Part shown: piece after piece, positions 53,426-61,725 of the stretch
How positions within the stretch are numbered: position 1 is the stretch's first letter
Layout: each line of letters starts with the position of its first letter
Source: Terriglobus albidus
GTDB lineage: Bacteria > Acidobacteriota > Terriglobia > Terriglobales > Acidobacteriaceae
Direction of reading: 5' to 3'
Assembly: GCF_025685425.1 (NCBI RefSeq)
Contig: NZ_JAGTAS010000053.1
Coordinates: forward strand, 1 to 64,000
Length of the DNA: 64,000 nucleotides
The notes under the pieces: generated by a model
What the model was told of the DNA's origin: nothing
The model's database searches: none
The model's input: only the letters and a program-made list of their open reading frames with translations
Position numbers and translations under genes: made by a program

Positions 53426-54634
53426 ATGCTTCCTCGCGATCTCAAACCCGAACAGTTCAGGGCCTATCCACCAGAGGCACGAAAGCTTGCAGTGAATAAC
53501 CTGAGGACATTGCAACAGTTGCCGCTGAGTTTCCTTCCCAATCTGCTTTCTGAGGTTATTGAACTTGACTATAAGTTTCCCGTGGAGCGCCAGCGGATCA
53601 GCAAAGAGATGGCGATGCTTGGATCGCTTACACCGGCGCAGATGCAGGAGTGGTTTGGATCGTTTCGGGATCTGTCGCTCTCAATAAAGCTGGAACACTT
53701 CGATTGGCTGGATCAGCCAGCTCAATTTGTTGAGCAGCTTTCTGCCCATCTGTGGTCGACGCATCAGCTGGATGCATTCCGTCAAGCGGCGAAAGAATAT
53801 GGTAATCGGTTACAAGCGGCGGTAGCCCCCGATCAGCCGGTGATTTCAAGGCTTGGTATAGCGATCATCGGACAAGGACTGGATGCCTACGATGGTCAGT
53901 TGTTTCGCGATCTACGTGAACACGGAACATTCTTCAGCCACATCAAGCCTGAAAACGGCATACAGCAACTCATGAAGGGGGTTGCCGCACGTGCTCAGGC
54001 TCATCCGGTTCCATATGCGCATTGGTATGTGGAAGGAGGACAAGCTGTCGAGCATGCTCCAATGCTGACGCACGTGTCTTATCAGGCATTGGAGCCAAAA
54101 CGCATTGCGCTGCTCAATAAGATGCAGGCGGAGATCAAGCGTCCAGGAATGGGACCTGAGGAATTGCGGACAATCCTGGCGGCTCTGCAGCCAGCCGACA
54201 TCGGATTCGACAGTCAGAAAGATCTGGTGCTGAATCGCTTTCAGCTGAAGCTGCTTACGGAAGGCTCCGGCACGCAGGTCTTCAGTACGACGTTTGTACA
54301 GTGGACTGCGCGTGAGGCACTACGCCGTGCTCAGCCGCTGACACTGCTTGTACGATTCGGACCACGACAACGGCAGCGCCCAATGAACGAATTACTGGCT
54401 AATATCGATGGCCATTCGGAACCAGATCTGGTGGGATCGTTAGTCGATGCGGACATGGGAGCGTACTATAACTGGATCAATCAACAGAGGCTGCCCGGAG
54501 CCGAGTACTCCTCATTCATCGCCTGGTTTGAAGGGAGCTCTCGAGCGGTCGCACTAGGCCCTCCATTTGCGAGGGGAGCAACGTCGAGCGCTACGGCTAC
54601 TCTTGAAGAGCTTGCCTCCTGGGCGGTCGGATAG
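53426..54634 (+). CDS. Unknown 402-residue protein, partner of the Tat-exported protein
   Basis: 402 residues, 4 bp after the preceding stop. No signal peptide. The first part (about 1-130) is helical (QFRAYPPEARKLAVNNLRTL, QMQEWFGSFRDLSLSIKLEH). The middle has ISRLGIAIIGQGLDAYDGQLF and HPVPYAHWYVEGGQA; the C-terminal part has FVQWTAREALRRAQPLTLLVRFGPRQRQRP and AYYNWINQQRL. No family is recognised. Tight coupling suggests it works with, or helps make, the exported neighbour. Confidence 0.7.
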   Translation: MLPRDLKPEQFRAYPPEARKLAVNNLRTLQQLPLSFLPNLLSEVIELDYKFPVERQRISKEMAMLGSLTPAQMQEWFGSFRDLSLSIKLEHFDWLDQPAQFVEQLSAHLWSTHQLDAFRQAAKEYGNRLQAAVAPDQPVISRLGIAIIGQGLDAYDGQLFRDLREHGTFFSHIKPENGIQQLMKGVAARAQAHPVPYAHWYVEGGQAVEHAPMLTHVSYQALEPKRIALLNKMQAEIKRPGMGPEELRTILAALQPADIGFDSQKDLVLNRFQLKLLTEGSGTQVFSTTFVQWTAREALRRAQPLTLLVRFGPRQRQRPMNELLANIDGHSEPDLVGSLVDADMGAYYNWINQQRLPGAEYSSFIAWFEGSSRAVALGPPFARGATSSATATLEELASWAVG

Positions 54635-54830
54635 AGTAGACCTGTCGATGTGAGGAACCAAGTGTGCCTCCTGACAAAGGTCCCGCGTCAGCTCGGCGCC
54701 GGGGTTGGTCCAGATCACATCTGTTCGGCCGGTATTGCCAGCTTCGACCCTCACGGGCTCGCGAAGTAACGGCGCTAGAAGTAGAGAGCCAGATTAATTC
54801 ACGCAATTCGCGTCGAATCTGAACTGCAGC

Positions 54831-57458
54831 TTACAATTCGCGAATTGCGGTCACGGGGTTCCGGCGCACCGCTCGGTGTGCGGGAAGGTAGCATGCTACC
54901 AAAGACATTGTTCCCAGGAGCATGACGACGGAAACGACGGTGACCGGATCGTTGGCGCCGATTCCGTATAAGAGCCGGGCGATAACACGTGTCAGTCCCA
55001 ACGCAAACGCCAGTCCCAGCACCACTCCAGTGCCTGCGAGCCACAATCCCTGCACCAGCACGAGTCTCAGCACGTCCACACGGGAAGCACCTAGAGCCAT
55101 CCGTATTCCGATCTCGTGGGTCCGCAATTGGGTTCGATAGGCCACGACTCCGTAGATCCCGGTTACCGCAAGAACCAACCCGATCAGCGCGAACATTCCC
55201 GCCAGGGTGCTCTGTATGACCGCGAAACTGCTCGCCATCTGGGTACTCTCTCGCATGGGACGCACGTCGAAAACCGGCAGCCGCGAATCGACCCCATGAA
55301 TGGCCTGCTCCACCGCCGGCTCCAAGTCGACCGGATTCCCCTCGCTTTTCACTTGCACCATTGTCTCGAACCCCGGGCGCTGGAAAAAGCTCATATAAAC
55401 CATAGGCTCCGGCGACTCGTTCACGAACGTGTGGGTTGAATTCCTCGCAACTCCGACGACCGTGAAAAGCCTGCCCCACATGCTGAGTCTCTTTCCCAGC
55501 GGATCCTGTCCTGGCCAGTAGCGCCTTGCCGCGGTCTGATCCAGGATGATTACCTGCGGGGCCTTTGCATCGTCATCCCATGTAAACTCGCGTCCTTCCA
55601 GAATGGGTATATGAAGAGATTCGAAATACCGCGGGCCCACCTCGGCATTCTGCACCAGCAAAGATTCATGGGGATGGGGCACATACCCTTCCGGATACGC
55701 ATCGTTCCTCTTTTGGATCAGGGTCATCGGAATCCAGTCGGTAAGAGATGCAACCTCCACGCCGGGCAGTACCGACACGCGATCAAGTATCTTGCGGCGG
55801 ATCAACTGTGCCTCATCGTTGCTGTAGCCGGCAATATTCAGCCCCACGGACGCAGTCAGAACGTGGTCCTGCTCAAAGCCGGGGTTCGCTGCGGCGAGAT
55901 TCCGCAGCGTTCGCAGGAATAGCCCGGAGCAGATCAGCAGAGGAAGGGCAAGCGCGATTTGCGCCACCACCAACCCGCTGAGCAATTTCCTGTTGCGTGA
56001 GCCGCCGGAGACACTTGCAGACTCTGCCTTCAGTACCTCAATGGTCGGCGCATGAGACGAGCGCCAGGCGGGGAGCGCGCCGCAGAGCATGCCGGCCAAC
56101 AGGCTGGATACCGCAATCCCGATCACCACCTTGTGATCCATGCTCCCGTTGAGTATCAGGGGAATCGAGTTCGCCGGAAAGAACCATGCGAATGTCTTCG
56201 ACGTCCACGACGTCAACATAAGAGCTATGGCTCCTGCGACGATGGAAAGCAAAGCGCCCTCGAGCATCATCTGCCGCACCAGTTGAATACGATTCGCCCC
56301 GAGTGACTGCCGGATCGCAAGCTCACGCCGCCGGGATACAAACCGGACCAGCGTGAGCGTCGCCACATTCGCGCTGGTCAGCAGCAGCACCAAACCGGCG
56401 AAGGCCAACAAAATCGGCAGCGTCGCCGCCATGTATCCATTGGCGCCGAATGGCGAACGCCACATGGGATCGAGCGTGATCCGGTTATCGCCCAGATGCT
56501 GGTCCGGATACGCCACCACAAGATGGTGCATCACAGTATCGAGATCCTGGGCTGCCTGGCCACGGCTCACGCCGGGCCGCAATCTTCCTATTACGATGAG
56601 CCAGTCCGAGTCGCGATGGGTCATCCGCCCCACATCCGTCCCGAGGGGATCGAGGGTTACCCACAGATCGTCACGCAGTCCGGGCGCTGCTCCGACAAAC
56701 CCTTCCGGCGCCACACCAATCACCGTCACAGGATGCCGGGCGACCTCGATCGACTTGCCAACAATTGCCGGGTCTTTGGCATAACGCGTCTTCCAGAGCG
56801 AGTAGCCCAGGACCACGTTGGGAACTGCACTTGACTCCTCTTCCGGCAGAAAGAAGCGCCCCAGCACTGGCTTGATGCCGAGCACATCGAAATAGTTCGC
56901 CGACACATTTGCAATATAGACACGCTCCGGCTGCGCACCGCCAGTCAGCGCGATCCAATCGTTATGATATGCAAGTATTCCGGTCAAGGTGCGGTTTTGC
57001 TCGCGCAGATCGCGATAGTCGAGATACGAGAAGGGCGGAGTCGGCGAGAAATTTCGTTCCCCCCGCTGCAGGCTAACAAGATCGCCCGTTTCCCGCGCGC
57101 CAGGAATCGGACGCAACATGGTGCCGTCGATCCAACTGAATATCGTGCTGTTGGCGCAAATAGCTACGGCCAGCATCGTCGTGGCGGTGATCGTAAAGCC
57201 GGGGCTCTTGCGCAGTTGTCGCAAGGCATAACGGACATCCCGGCCCAGTTGTTCAAGCCAGCCCCGGCCCCACATCTGACGCGTCACATCTTGTACGAGA
57301 GGAACATTTCCAAACTCCCGCGCAGCCGCTTGCCGCGCCGTCTCCGGTGTCTCGCCTCGCGCCACTCGATCTGCAATCGCCATCTGCAGGTGTGCATCGA
57401 TCTCTTCCTGCAATTCGCGCTTGCGCCGCTGAAAACCGAAGCTCCGGAACCACTTCAT
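54831..57458 (-). CDS. Acidobacterial-type ABC permease (ADOP, MacB/FtsX-like)
   Basis: 875 residues. The cytoplasmic N-terminal prefix (about 1-65: RKRELQEEIDAHLQMAIADRVARGETPETARQAAAREFGN) precedes two MacB-PCD plus FtsX units: TM1 with SPGFTITATTMLAVAICANS, periplasmic domain, three helices near 345-470, then a repeat of the unit near 495-870 ending with MSLVACYLPAHRAVRRNPV. No ATPase is encoded next to it. Such duplicated orphan permeases are expanded in Acidobacteria and usually paired with PadR-type regulators; no regulator gene is here, but a tandem operator-like site lies upstream. Confidence 0.92.
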   Translation of the reverse strand: MKWFRSFGFQRRKRELQEEIDAHLQMAIADRVARGETPETARQAAAREFGNVPLVQDVTRQMWGRGWLEQLGRDVRYALRQLRKSPGFTITATTMLAVAICANSTIFSWIDGTMLRPIPGARETGDLVSLQRGERNFSPTPPFSYLDYRDLREQNRTLTGILAYHNDWIALTGGAQPERVYIANVSANYFDVLGIKPVLGRFFLPEEESSAVPNVVLGYSLWKTRYAKDPAIVGKSIEVARHPVTVIGVAPEGFVGAAPGLRDDLWVTLDPLGTDVGRMTHRDSDWLIVIGRLRPGVSRGQAAQDLDTVMHHLVVAYPDQHLGDNRITLDPMWRSPFGANGYMAATLPILLAFAGLVLLLTSANVATLTLVRFVSRRRELAIRQSLGANRIQLVRQMMLEGALLSIVAGAIALMLTSWTSKTFAWFFPANSIPLILNGSMDHKVVIGIAVSSLLAGMLCGALPAWRSSHAPTIEVLKAESASVSGGSRNRKLLSGLVVAQIALALPLLICSGLFLRTLRNLAAANPGFEQDHVLTASVGLNIAGYSNDEAQLIRRKILDRVSVLPGVEVASLTDWIPMTLIQKRNDAYPEGYVPHPHESLLVQNAEVGPRYFESLHIPILEGREFTWDDDAKAPQVIILDQTAARRYWPGQDPLGKRLSMWGRLFTVVGVARNSTHTFVNESPEPMVYMSFFQRPGFETMVQVKSEGNPVDLEPAVEQAIHGVDSRLPVFDVRPMRESTQMASSFAVIQSTLAGMFALIGLVLAVTGIYGVVAYRTQLRTHEIGIRMALGASRVDVLRLVLVQGLWLAGTGVVLGLAFALGLTRVIARLLYGIGANDPVTVVSVVMLLGTMSLVACYLPAHRAVRRNPVTAIREL

Positions 57459-57499
57459 GACTCACTCTCCTCCGGCTTGACGTACTTTCATCCGTGGAT

Positions 57500-57535
57500 G
57501 TAGACACTCTACTCCCATTGGGGTAGAGCGTCTAC
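57500..57535. promoter_or_regulatory. Tandem palindromic operator between ADOP permease and topoisomerase genes
   Basis: Two 13 bp palindromes GTAGA-CAC-TCTAC (57500-57512) and GTAGA-GCG-TCTAC (57523-57535), centres 23 bp apart, about two helical turns. The site lies 42 bp upstream of the permease start. The form fits a dimeric PadR/BlaI-like winged-helix repressor; the regulator itself is not in the window. Confidence 0.55.
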
Positions 57536-57619
57536 TCCCTCTCATGGCGCGCCTCAATCCAAAGCCGTGCTTATAGCAGCTCCGAATTTTGTGATGCGAG
57601 TGGGATACTTGAAGTGACG

Positions 57620-60223
57620 ATGTCTGACAGCAGTGCCACAGTGACCGCCGTTCTGGCGGAGAAACCCTCAGTTGCGCGCGATATTGCCCGCGTTCTCGGG
57701 GCCGCGAAGAAGGGCGACGGATTTCTGCACGGAAACGGATATGTGGTGACCTGGGCTGTGGGGCACCTGGTTTCTCTGGCGCAGCCGCACGAGATGCGTC
57801 CCGAGTGGAAACAGTGGCGACTGGATTTGTTGCCGATGCTGCCCGGCGAGTGGCCGCTGGTGGTGTATGAAAGGACCAAAAGCCAGTTTGAGGTGGTTCG
57901 GAAGATTCTGACCTCGCCGCGCGTGACGCAGGTGGTGTGCGCCACCGACGCCGGGCGCGAAGGCGAACTGATCTTCCGCTACATCTACGGCGCGGCACTG
58001 TGCGATAAGCCCGTGAACCGGCTGTGGATCTCATCGATGACCGCAGAGGCGATTCGCAAGGGCTTTGAGAAGCTGCAGCCCAGCAGCGCCTACGACGGAC
58101 TAGCTGATGCCGCGCATGGGCGAAGCCGTGCCGACTGGCTGGTGGGGATGAACCTGTCGCGGGCCTATTCGCTTATCTACAACGAGGAGATCTCGGTCGG
58201 CCGCGTGCAGACACCTACGCTGGCGATGGTGGTGGAGCGGGAACTGGCGTTGCGGCAGTTCGTGCCGGAAGAGTACATCGAGGTTATCGCCAAATTCGAA
58301 GGTCTGGCCGAGCGAAAGCAAGAGACCTATACAGGCACGTGGTTCCGGCCGCGTGGAGATCAGGGGAACGAGAAAGAGACCCAGGCCAAGCTATCGCGAC
58401 TTGCCGCAGACGGGGAAGAGGCGAAGCAGATTGTCCAACGCGCGCGTACGGGCACGGTGGCTATTGAATCGGTAAAGTCGGAAACGCAACGCGCGCAGCC
58501 GCCATTGTTGTACGACCTGACAGAGTTACAGCGCCACGCCAACCGGCTGTTCGGATTCACGGCGCAGGAGACGCTAACGTATGCGCAGGCGCTTTACGAG
58601 CGCCATAAACTCATCAGCTATCCGCGTACCGACAGCCGCCATCTGTCGACCGATGTGGCGGCAACGGTGAGTCAGATCGCGAATGTGGTTGCACCGCAGT
58701 ATCCGCAGACGGTGGCGGAGGGGACCGGGACGCGTACACTCAGCAAACGCTATGTGGACGACAGCAAGGTAAGCGACCACCATGCGATTCTGCCGAATGC
58801 TGTCAACCCTGGAAAATTGAACCTCAGCCCGCAGGAACGCAGGATCTACGACCTGGTGTGCCGCCGCTTTTTAATGATGTGGCACGACGATCATTTGCAG
58901 GCCGTAACGACGGTGATTACGGCGATTGCGAATCTTGGACAGGATGGAGCGGAGCCAATCGTGGATCGGTACCGGACAACGGGAACGCTGGTCCAACAGA
59001 TGGGCTGGAAGGTTCTGGACCCGGTGCCGGAGAAGCGGAAGAAGGGCAGCAAAGACGGCGAAGAGGAAGAGGCGGCGCAGGTATTGCCGACGGATCTGGC
59101 GGAGGGCCAGCCGCAGCAGGTCGCTGCGATCGATGCGAAGAAGAAGAAGACAAAGCCGCCGAAGCGTTTTACGGAAGCTACGCTGCTGACTGCCATGCAG
59201 ACGGCAGGGCAGACGCTGGACGAAAAAGAGCTTTCGGAGGCGATGAAGGACACGGGCCTGGGGACGCCGGCCACGCGGGCCTCGATCATCGAAACTCTGC
59301 TGAAGCGTGGCTACATTGTGCGCAGCGGCAAAACGCTGGAAGCCACGGACAAGGGGATTCACCTGATCGACGTGGTGCATCCTGAGGTGAAGACCCCGGC
59401 CATGACAGGGCAGTGGGAAGCGAACCTCAAAAAGATCAACCAGGGAGAGGCTCATCTTGCACCATTCATCGAAGGCATCAACGCATATGTGAGCGGGGTG
59501 GTGGAGAAGGTGCGGGTAACGCCGCGGCGCCGGTTCGCTCCGATGACGAAGGCCGCGCAGAGTGCCGGTGACAAGAAAGCAGCCGATACGCCGCCACCCG
59601 GCAAGACGGAAAGCAAGGCGAAGGATAGGGCGAAGAAGCCATCGAAGACGACACAGGTGAACGCGCTTCTCAAAGAGCGGTTCGGTCACAAATCGTTCCT
59701 TCCAGGACAGAAAGCCGCATGTATGGCTGCACTGTCGGGTCAAGATCATTTGCTGGCGCTTGCTGACGGTGCGGGAAAGACGTTGTGTTACCAACTTGCC
59801 GGGCTCGCGCAGGAAGGAACCTCCTTGGTGGTAAGTGTGCAGATGGAGTGGATGGAGGCCGAGGTGGCGAAGCTCCGCGAGCGTGGGATAGCGTGCGACT
59901 GCATTCACGCGAACCGTAGCCGCGAGGCGCTTCGAGCTGCGTGCGTGGATTATCTCAATGGGCGGTTGAAGTTCCTGTATGTCGCACCGGAGCGGCTGAG
60001 CGTGACGGGGTTTCCGCAGATGCTGGCGAAACGGGCTCCGGCCCTGATCGCGATTGAAGAGGCAGAGCGTGCGGTACGGTCGAACCAGGGTTTCCTGGCC
60101 GACTACGAACTTCTGCGCGAGCACCTTCCGGCGTTACGGCCGGCACCAGTACTGGCACTGACACGCGAGCAGACGTCCGCAGTTCATGCGGCCATTGCAG
60201 AGGTCTTTGGATTATCGCTGTAG
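57620..60223 (+). CDS. topB: DNA topoisomerase III fused to a degenerate RecQ-like domain
   Basis: 867 residues from ATG 57620 (GTG 57614 possible). Residues 1-620: type IA topoisomerase with TOPRIM (AVLAEKPSVARDIARVLG, CATDAGREGELIFRYIYG), SVGRVQTPTLAMVV and catalytic tyrosine in LISYPRTDSRHLS. A Lys/Pro-rich linker (about 630-675) leads to a C-terminal domain (about 680-867) similar to the first lobe of RecQ: FGHKSFLPGQKAA, ADGAGKTLCYQL (Walker A), LNGRLKFLYVAPERLSVTGF. The DEAH box reads [16 protein letters not shown] reads SVQMEWMEAE, and ALTATAT reads ALTREQT; lobe two, RQC and HRDC are absent. It can decatenate DNA; the helicase part is probably inactive and may serve binding. Confidence 0.93.
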   Translation: MSDSSATVTAVLAEKPSVARDIARVLGAAKKGDGFLHGNGYVVTWAVGHLVSLAQPHEMRPEWKQWRLDLLPMLPGEWPLVVYERTKSQFEVVRKILTSPRVTQVVCATDAGREGELIFRYIYGAALCDKPVNRLWISSMTAEAIRKGFEKLQPSSAYDGLADAAHGRSRADWLVGMNLSRAYSLIYNEEISVGRVQTPTLAMVVERELALRQFVPEEYIEVIAKFEGLAERKQETYTGTWFRPRGDQGNEKETQAKLSRLAADGEEAKQIVQRARTGTVAIESVKSETQRAQPPLLYDLTELQRHANRLFGFTAQETLTYAQALYERHKLISYPRTDSRHLSTDVAATVSQIANVVAPQYPQTVAEGTGTRTLSKRYVDDSKVSDHHAILPNAVNPGKLNLSPQERRIYDLVCRRFLMMWHDDHLQAVTTVITAIANLGQDGAEPIVDRYRTTGTLVQQMGWKVLDPVPEKRKKGSKDGEEEEAAQVLPTDLAEGQPQQVAAIDAKKKKTKPPKRFTEATLLTAMQTAGQTLDEKELSEAMKDTGLGTPATRASIIETLLKRGYIVRSGKTLEATDKGIHLIDVVHPEVKTPAMTGQWEANLKKINQGEAHLAPFIEGINAYVSGVVEKVRVTPRRRFAPMTKAAQSAGDKKAADTPPPGKTESKAKDRAKKPSKTTQVNALLKERFGHKSFLPGQKAACMAALSGQDHLLALADGAGKTLCYQLAGLAQEGTSLVVSVQMEWMEAEVAKLRERGIACDCIHANRSREALRAACVDYLNGRLKFLYVAPERLSVTGFPQMLAKRAPALIAIEEAERAVRSNQGFLADYELLREHLPALRPAPVLALTREQTSAVHAAIAEVFGLSL

Positions 60224-60232
60224 GTTCTGGAC

Positions 60233-60348
60233 TAGAGCATTTTCCCTGTTGCCGGGTAACCCGGAAAAGGCGTGCAGCGGCGTTTTCATCGTGGAAAACG
60301 CCCATAAATGTAGAATCCTGCGCTACAAACTACAGGGAAAATGCTCTA
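60233..60348 (-). mobile_element. MITE-like element, copy G
   Basis: 116 bp with TA at 60233-60234 and 60347-60348. Ends GAGCATTTTCCCTGTTG / TACAGGGAAAATGCTC are near-perfect inverted repeats; central hairpin GCGTTTTC...GAAAACGC has one change. Located 9 bp after the topoisomerase stop. Confidence 0.89.
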
Positions 60349-60409
60349 GCGTGGTGAGTCTGAAGTTCATCGCAAATGTTGTCATCCTGAACAATGCGGT
60401 ATCCGGGAC
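60349..60409. repeat. Fragment of a second dispersed repeat
   Basis: Contains TCTGAAGTTCAT and GTCATCCTGAAC, both also found (the second in reverse complement) at 25030-25145. No gene. Confidence 0.3.
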
Positions 60410-61501
60410 TCAAAGATAGATTTCCTGATTCGAAAACTGCGCCTGTATGTTGCACAGCAGTTCATCTGATCCAAACCCGCCACTCTTCAATAGAAGAGGA
60501 GTCCCGTCATAGGGCCCGCCTACTGCAGTTCCCAAGGGGACGCCGGGTACGAGCTCTCGATATAAACGAATTGCCGTGATCCCCAGGGCGCGGCAAACCA
60601 GGCTTGCGGTGTCTCCTCCGGTCATGACGAACGTGCCTATAGGGTGTTTGGCGACTTCCAATGCACTTCGAATCGTGGACTCGGGAGTGTCCCTTAAAAC
60701 CTTCTTGAGAAAAAAGCTGCGCGGCTCACAATTGGATTGAAGGTGCGCTATTTGCCTAACCGTAACAGGATGGTCGCTACCGATGAAGTAACAGGCTATC
60801 CCCGCCGGCTTTCGTTGTACCAGGGGAGAGGGCTGAATTGCTGAGGATGCTGCGGCGAGCGCATGGGCGAGCCCCCCGGAACCAATCCATAGAGTACGCA
60901 CTTGCAAGGACCGCGCCACACGTGCCACATCTTCCAGATGCTCCTGTGTATGTGCGTCACATAAAACAGCTCGCTGCTTTTGATTTAAGACAGATCTGAA
61001 GCGAGCCTGGATCTGATCTTCCGGGAGTCCTGCAGGAAGAAGGGGAATCTCGGGGAACTCCTCGACGAGGTTCATCGACCGGGAGCCCGTGATGTCGTCG
61101 ATGTGCAGCACCCCCTTTTCGATCCGCCGGCCAACCTGCGGATAGGCCGGAGCGAGAATGGCCAGATCGTAAACTCTTGTATGAAGAAACTCGCGAATCT
61201 CTGCGAAGGTATTCCCGCGAAAGACCGAGTCAATTTTCTTGAAGAGGATCGTGGATGCCGGCAGGTTACGTAAGACAGCCTGTATCCGCTCTTTGAGTTG
61301 AGCCGGTTCCGTATCTCTCGTGTCGGAACTCCACGCAACAACCGCGCCGGGGCGAGGCGCAGGCGTGCTCATGTCGACCGTGACGTCGGAGCAGATGCGC
61401 GTAAATGCGACCGCTGCATCGGCTGCACCAGTAAGATCGTCAGCCAGAATGACCAGGGGTTCGGGCAATCCGCCAATCATCTCTGATGCTCCGTTGGACA
61501 T
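60410..61501 (-). CDS. DUF1537 four-carbon acid sugar kinase-like protein
   Basis: 363 residues from ATG 61501 (MSNGASEMIGG; a TTG at 61525 also opens the frame). N-terminal SBD domain: LVILADDLTGAADAAVAF, AWSSDTRD, ILFKKIDSVFRGN. C-terminal nucleotide-binding domain: TGGDTASLVCRALG, LVPGVPLG and LLLKSGGFG. The family (OtnK, DtnK and others) phosphorylates threonate, erythronate or related sugar acids. The partners that normally accompany it (an aldolase, a PdxA2-like dehydrogenase) are not visible here. Confidence 0.88.
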   Translation of the reverse strand: MSNGASEMIGGLPEPLVILADDLTGAADAAVAFTRICSDVTVDMSTPAPRPGAVVAWSSDTRDTEPAQLKERIQAVLRNLPASTILFKKIDSVFRGNTFAEIREFLHTRVYDLAILAPAYPQVGRRIEKGVLHIDDITGSRSMNLVEEFPEIPLLPAGLPEDQIQARFRSVLNQKQRAVLCDAHTQEHLEDVARVARSLQVRTLWIGSGGLAHALAAASSAIQPSPLVQRKPAGIACYFIGSDHPVTVRQIAHLQSNCEPRSFFLKKVLRDTPESTIRSALEVAKHPIGTFVMTGGDTASLVCRALGITAIRLYRELVPGVPLGTAVGGPYDGTPLLLKSGGFGSDELLCNIQAQFSNQEIYL

Positions 61502-61666
61502 TCGCTTTCTCAGGATAATTTTCAAATATAGAGAAGCCTGGAGATATCGTTCAACGGTACCCCCTGTGCCTGTATCTTAAGAGACCGTTCGGAGATTGCA
61601 GAGTGGGTACGCTACATCGTTGACGATCCGCGCTCGCTAACCTATAGTTAGGGTCGCATCAATTGC

Positions 61667-61697
61667 AATAACAATTGCGTATTATGCAATTGTTATT
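61667..61697. promoter_or_regulatory. Perfect 12 bp inverted repeat upstream of the FG-GAP gene
   Basis: AATAACAATTGC (61667-61678) and GCAATTGTTATT (61686-61697), loop GTATTAT, ending 28 bp before the GTG start at 61726. A GCAAT-AACA-ATTGC half-palindrome overlaps it. It could be an operator shared with the divergent kinase gene or an mRNA hairpin. Confidence 0.5.
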
Positions 61698-61725
61698 CGG
61701 CAGTTGCGTGTCCAAGGAGGGTGCG

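Noticed and set aside
58871-60124. 417-codon open frame on the minus strand opposite topB
   Set aside because: It is a long antisense frame caused by biased codon use in topB; its translation is rich in Arg/His/Leu without domain features and lacks a ribosome-binding site.
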